The notes beneath the pieces are model-generated. The model saw only the letters and a program-made list of their open reading frames with translations. It was not told the origin of the DNA and searched no databases. This document shows, one piece after another, positions 60,665 through 64,000 of a DNA stretch of 64,000 nt. A program made the position numbers and the translations under genes. Location: contig CATVXH010000001.1 of NCBI GenBank assembly GCA_958347955.1, positions 62,001 through 126,000 on the forward strand. Reading direction: 5' to 3'. Numbering within the stretch: position 1 is the stretch's first letter; the number at the start of each line of letters is the position of its first letter. Source of the stretch: an uncultured Sutterella sp. GTDB lineage: Bacteria; Pseudomonadota; Gammaproteobacteria; Burkholderiales; Burkholderiaceae_F.

Positions 60665-62464
60665 TTATTCCTTAGACGGTTGCGGGTTGCGCAAACGGAT
60701 ATGCAATTCACGCAACTGCTTTTCTTCAACAGGCGCCGGAGCGTTTGTGAGCAAGCATTGAGCGCGTTGAGTCTTCGGGAATGCGATGACATCACGGATG
60801 GACGGAGCGCCAGCCATGATTGTCACAATGCGGTCAAGGCCGAAGGCAATACCGCCGTGAGGTGGCGCGCCGTATTGCAGGTTATCAAGCAAGAAGCCGA
60901 ATTTGGCGCGAGCTTCTTCAGGACCAATGTTCAAAGCGTTAAAGACCTTGCTTTGAATGTCTGCACGGTGAATACGGATGGAGCCGCCACCGATTTCCCA
61001 GCCGTTGAGCACCATATCGTAAGCTTGAGCCAAGCACTTGCCTGGGTCGGTGCTCAAAAGGTCAATGTGATCAGGGTGAGGCATTGTGAACGGGTGGTGA
61101 CAGGCTACCCAACGATGCTCTTCATCATCGTATTCAAACATCGGGAAATCAACCACCCACAAAGCCTTCCAACCTTCTTCGTAGAGACCGTTGGCTTTGC
61201 CGAAATCGCTGTGGCCGATCTTCAAGCGCAAAGCGCCTAAAGAGTCGTATACGATCTTGGCACGATCGGCACCGAAGAAGATAACGTCACCGTTTTGCGC
61301 GCCGGTCACTTCAAGAATGTGGGTAATCAGCTCGTCGGAAAGGTTCTTAACGATCGGGCTTTGTAAGCCTTCGCGTCCTTTTTCCTTTTCGTTGACCTTG
61401 ATGTAAGCGAGTCCCTTAGCACCGTAGATCTTGACAAATTCAGTGTAAGCGTCGATTTCAGAGCGCGGCATGCTGGCTGCATGCGGCACATTCATCGCAA
61501 CGACCTTACCATCGGGCAATTCCGTAGCAGAACGGAAGACCTTAAATTCGGAGGTCTTAGCCTGTTCTGTAATTTCACGAAGCTCAATGCCTTTGATGCG
61601 AAGATCCGGTTTGTCGGAACCGAAACGAGTCATGGCTTCATGCCAACTCATCACCGGATAGGGGTCGGGCAAATCAACATTAATGGTTTCTTTGAAAACA
61701 TCGCGAATCATGTTTTCCATGATGTCACGAATTTCCTGCTGCGTGAGGAATGATGTTTCAATATCCACCTGAGTGAATTCCGGTTGACGGTCGGCGCGGA
61801 GGTCTTCGTCTCGGAAACACTTAACGATTTGGTAATAGCGGTCAAAGCCCGCCACCATCAGCAATTGCTTAAACAATTGCGGAGATTGCGGCAACGCATA
61901 GAAGTGGCCATCGTGCACACGGCTGGGAACCAAATAGTCGCGAGCGCCTTCAGGAGTGCTGCGCGTGAGCATTGGCGTTTCGATATCAATAAAGCCTTGC
62001 TTGTCCAAATGGTTGCGGATGGCCAAAGCCACTTTGTAGCGCAATTTAAGATTGCGTTGCATCTGAAGACGACGCAAATCCAACACACGGTATGTCAAGC
62101 GTGTTGTCTCGGAAAGATTTTCATCGTCTAAGTGGAACGGAGGAGTTTCGGACTTGTTGAGGATTGTCAGTTCTTTGCAAAGGACTTCAACGCCGCCGGA
62201 GATCAGTTCGGGGTTATGGGTGCCTTCGGGACGTGCGCGGACAAGGCCAACTACCTTCAGGCAGTATTCGTTACGAACGGCATCAGCCGTTTTAAAAACT
62301 TCAGGCGTGTCAGGGTCGCAGACGATTTGCAGCAAACCTTCACGATCGCGAAGGTCAATAAAAATGACTCCGCCATGGTCACGGCGACGATGAGCCCAAC
62401 CGTAGAGGGTCACCGTTTGACCGATGAACTTTTCGTTAATGAGACCGGTATATTCGGTACGCAT
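60665..62464 (-). CDS. aspS: Aspartyl-tRNA synthetase
   Basis: 599 residues from ATG 62464. Class II synthetase with an N-terminal OB domain (TLYGWAHRRRDHGGVIFIDLRDREG), catalytic motif 2 KCFRDEDLRADRQPEFTQVDIE, the bacterial GAD insertion (about 290-420) and motif 3 GIAFGLDRIVTIMAG. Full bacterial length (E. coli 590). Betaproteobacterial AspRS is often non-discriminating and also serves tRNA-Asn; that was not tested here. Confidence 0.96.
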   Translation of the reverse strand: MRTEYTGLINEKFIGQTVTLYGWAHRRRDHGGVIFIDLRDREGLLQIVCDPDTPEVFKTADAVRNEYCLKVVGLVRARPEGTHNPELISGGVEVLCKELTILNKSETPPFHLDDENLSETTRLTYRVLDLRRLQMQRNLKLRYKVALAIRNHLDKQGFIDIETPMLTRSTPEGARDYLVPSRVHDGHFYALPQSPQLFKQLLMVAGFDRYYQIVKCFRDEDLRADRQPEFTQVDIETSFLTQQEIRDIMENMIRDVFKETINVDLPDPYPVMSWHEAMTRFGSDKPDLRIKGIELREITEQAKTSEFKVFRSATELPDGKVVAMNVPHAASMPRSEIDAYTEFVKIYGAKGLAYIKVNEKEKGREGLQSPIVKNLSDELITHILEVTGAQNGDVIFFGADRAKIVYDSLGALRLKIGHSDFGKANGLYEEGWKALWVVDFPMFEYDDEEHRWVACHHPFTMPHPDHIDLLSTDPGKCLAQAYDMVLNGWEIGGGSIRIHRADIQSKVFNALNIGPEEARAKFGFLLDNLQYGAPPHGGIAFGLDRIVTIMAGAPSIRDVIAFPKTQRAQCLLTNAPAPVEEKQLRELHIRLRNPQPSKE

Positions 62465-62554
62465 AAATGCTCCCAATATATGAAGGGAAGAAATTCCCAA
62501 ATAATCAACCGAAGTATTCTAATATGAAAGCCCTTGGATTTGTTAGCTTCGTGT

Positions 62555-62593
62555 AAAAACAGCCGGTCAAACAAACCTAGTGCTTGACCGACT
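62555..62593 (-). terminator. Rho-independent terminator of the EF-G-like gene
   Basis: CGGTCAA and TTGACCG pair, extended by AG/CT at the ends (62561-62570 with 62584-62593). GTTTTTAC follows on the minus strand, 21 bp past the stop. Confidence 0.75.
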
Positions 62594-62613
62594 GTTTTCT
62601 CTAAAGGACGATA

Positions 62614-64000
62614 TTAATCGTCTTCATCCTTGCGTTGATACTTGCTGGCCAAATCGGCTTGAACAGCTGCCGGAACCGGCTCGTAGGCTAATAATTCAAC
62701 GGAGTAAGAGCCCGCGCCCTGCGTTAGGGCATTAAGTCGGTTGGCATAACCGTCCAGGCCTGTTAACGGTACACGCCCTGTAATGAGCATCATGCCTCCC
62801 GTAAGATTTTCCGTGCCACTGACTTGGCCGCGACGGCTTGCAAGGTCGCCGGTGATATCACCCATGAAGGTATCCGGAGCCTCAATTTCAATGCGCACAA
62901 TCGGTTCGAGCAAGGTTGGTTTTGCGTTAGCCAACGCATCCAACATTGCCTTACGACCCGCAGCAACGAAAGCGACTTCCTTACTGTCAACCGGGTGATA
63001 CTTACCGTCGTATACCGTCACGCGGATGTCATGAATCGGATAGCCGGCGATATAACCGGAATCCAGGACTTCACGCACGCCTTTTTCAACAGCGGGAATA
63101 AGATTGTACGGAATGGCTCCGCCTTTGACTTGATCCACAAACTTGAATCCAGCGCCGCGAGGCAACGGTTCAACGCGCAGGAAGACTTCGCCGAATTGAC
63201 CGGCACCGCCGGTTTGTTTCTTGTGGCGAGCGTGTCCTTCAGCGGGGGCCGCGATGGTTTCACGGTAGGGCACGCGGGGTGTACGGGTTTGTATGTCGAG
63301 TTTAAATTGAGTCGACATGCGTTTTACAACTAGACGCAGATGTTGTTCGCTTAAGCCTCTGAGAACTGTTTCGTTCATCACCACGTCATGCTCTACAGCC
63401 AACGTCGGGTCTTCGCTGACCATCTTGTCGAGCACTTCGGACATACGGCTTTCATCTCCACGTTTGGCAGGGCTGACAGCCAGACCAAACATCGGTTTGG
63501 GGAAGTTGAGTTTTTTCATGTAAATGCCACCTTCAATGGCACTGTCATGAAGAATGCTTCCGTAAACGATGTCATCAACTTTCGCAACAGCGCCGATGTA
63601 TCCGGGATTCATTTCATCGACTTCCAAGCCTTCTTTACCTTGCAGCATGATCGGACGGGTAATCTTGAATGCTTTTTTGCCGTCATCGACATAGAGTGTA
63701 GAGTCTTTGGTGATGCGACCTTGGTGCAGGCGGAAAAGACCGATCTTTCCAATATAAGGGTCGTTGACGACCTTGAAGACGTGAGCAAGCACGGGACGGT
63801 TGGCGTCTGGGAAAGTCATGTATTCGGAGCCGTCAGCTTTGTAAAAGAGTGGGGCATTGGCTTCGGTCGGATTTGGCAAGTGGCGGACAAACACTTTGAT
63901 TAAGTCACGCATGCCAATTAAATTTTTGGCTGATGTGTAGCAGACCGGAATGATGTGTCCAAGGCGCAGAGCTTTTGTTAAAGGAGCGTGCAAACTCTTA
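62614..64000 (-). CDS. Elongation factor G-like GTPase (partial, runs off right edge)
   Basis: About 462 C-terminal codons; the frame is still open at the right edge (the residues before LHAPLTKAL continue in frame). The G domain is outside the window. Domain II (RPVLAHVFKVVNDPYIGKIGLFRLHQG), III, IV (GQFGEVFLRVEPLPRGAG, KYHPVDSKEVAF) and V (LLEPIVRIEIEAPDTFMGDITGDLASRRGQV) of EF-G are present. Phrases such as ALRLGHIIPVCYTSAKNLIGMRDLI and SVELLAYEPVPAAVQADLASKY match the EF-G2/FusA2-like branch rather than canonical EF-G. Its role beside true EF-G is unknown. Confidence 0.88.
   Translation of the reverse strand, partial: KSLHAPLTKALRLGHIIPVCYTSAKNLIGMRDLIKVFVRHLPNPTEANAPLFYKADGSEYMTFPDANRPVLAHVFKVVNDPYIGKIGLFRLHQGRITKDSTLYVDDGKKAFKITRPIMLQGKEGLEVDEMNPGYIGAVAKVDDIVYGSILHDSAIEGGIYMKKLNFPKPMFGLAVSPAKRGDESRMSEVLDKMVSEDPTLAVEHDVVMNETVLRGLSEQHLRLVVKRMSTQFKLDIQTRTPRVPYRETIAAPAEGHARHKKQTGGAGQFGEVFLRVEPLPRGAGFKFVDQVKGGAIPYNLIPAVEKGVREVLDSGYIAGYPIHDIRVTVYDGKYHPVDSKEVAFVAAGRKAMLDALANAKPTLLEPIVRIEIEAPDTFMGDITGDLASRRGQVSGTENLTGGMMLITGRVPLTGLDGYANRLNALTQGAGSYSVELLAYEPVPAAVQADLASKYQRKDEDD

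Overview
The window looks like a piece of core chromosome from a host-associated betaproteobacterium of the order Burkholderiales, most like the Sutterellaceae (Sutterella/Parasutterella type). The grounds are the moderate GC content for the order, the DksA with the one-cysteine C-T-S-A finger, the membrane-anchored rhodanese next to secB, the cluster kdsD-kdsC-lptC-lptA-lptB-ptsN-rapZ, an S-adenosylhomocysteine (SAH) riboswitch in front of ahcY, and the pair TPR protein/lolB-ispE-tRNA-Gln-prs-rplY-pth-ychF. The genus assignment is inference from protein resemblance, not a search. Coding density is very high: no gene-free stretch exceeds 300 bp, and the largest gaps are 12044-12261 and 56559-56783. 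No insertion sequence, prophage, CRISPR array or rRNA was seen.

Layout. 1-6461: a partial penicillin-binding-protein activator diverges from rsmI; the leftward group slt-cca-folB-ttcA follows. 6491-12043: 5-formyl-THF cyclo-ligase, ahcY with its riboswitch, trpS with a strong promoter, a nitroreductase and metK with a long structured leader. 12262-16865: a rightward run of two lipid A-type acyltransferases, rlmI, a CobW GTPase and dksA. 16951-25362: a leftward block of sppA, a HAD nucleotidase, an orphan FtsK-type motor ATPase, a membrane metallophosphoesterase, and the operon gpmA-envC-ctpA. 25548-29168: a rhodanese-like protein, secB and a NarX/NarL-like two-component pair. 29174-34798: a compact leftward operon rsmD-coaD-ppx-ftsE-ftsX-rpoH-trmL, with ftsY diverging from rsmD. 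35780-46136: asmA, an XRE regulator, ychF, pth-DUF523, rplY, prs, tRNA-Gln, ispE, lolB and a TPR protein, all leftward. 46189-53094: mutY, then leftward rapZ, ptsN, the LPS export and Kdo genes, and an ABC ATPase. 53106-64000: enoyl-CoA hydratase and a PatZ-like ligase/acetyltransferase, mtnA plus a class II aldolase, a small conserved protein, an MFS carrier, a lipoprotein, aspS and a partial EF-G-like GTPase.

How the genes fit together. Four loci serve S-adenosylmethionine turnover: metK makes SAM, ahcY removes SAH under riboswitch control, and mtnA with the class II aldolase probably salvages methylthioribose-phosphate. Envelope building dominates the rest: LPS (two acyltransferases, kdsC/D, lptA/B/C), peptidoglycan (slt, envC, ftsE/X, the LpoA-like protein) and outer-membrane lipoproteins (lolB and a lipoprotein with a BamE-like look).

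The least ordinary items are the stand-alone FtsK-type ATPase (19579-20502), the perfect hairpin sitting inside the putative ahcY promoter and directly before the SAH riboswitch, the undescribed-looking metK leader, three palindromes in front of the XRE regulator, and the absence of rpoN, hpf and hprK from the lpt/pts cluster. I did not see a clearly new multi-gene system.
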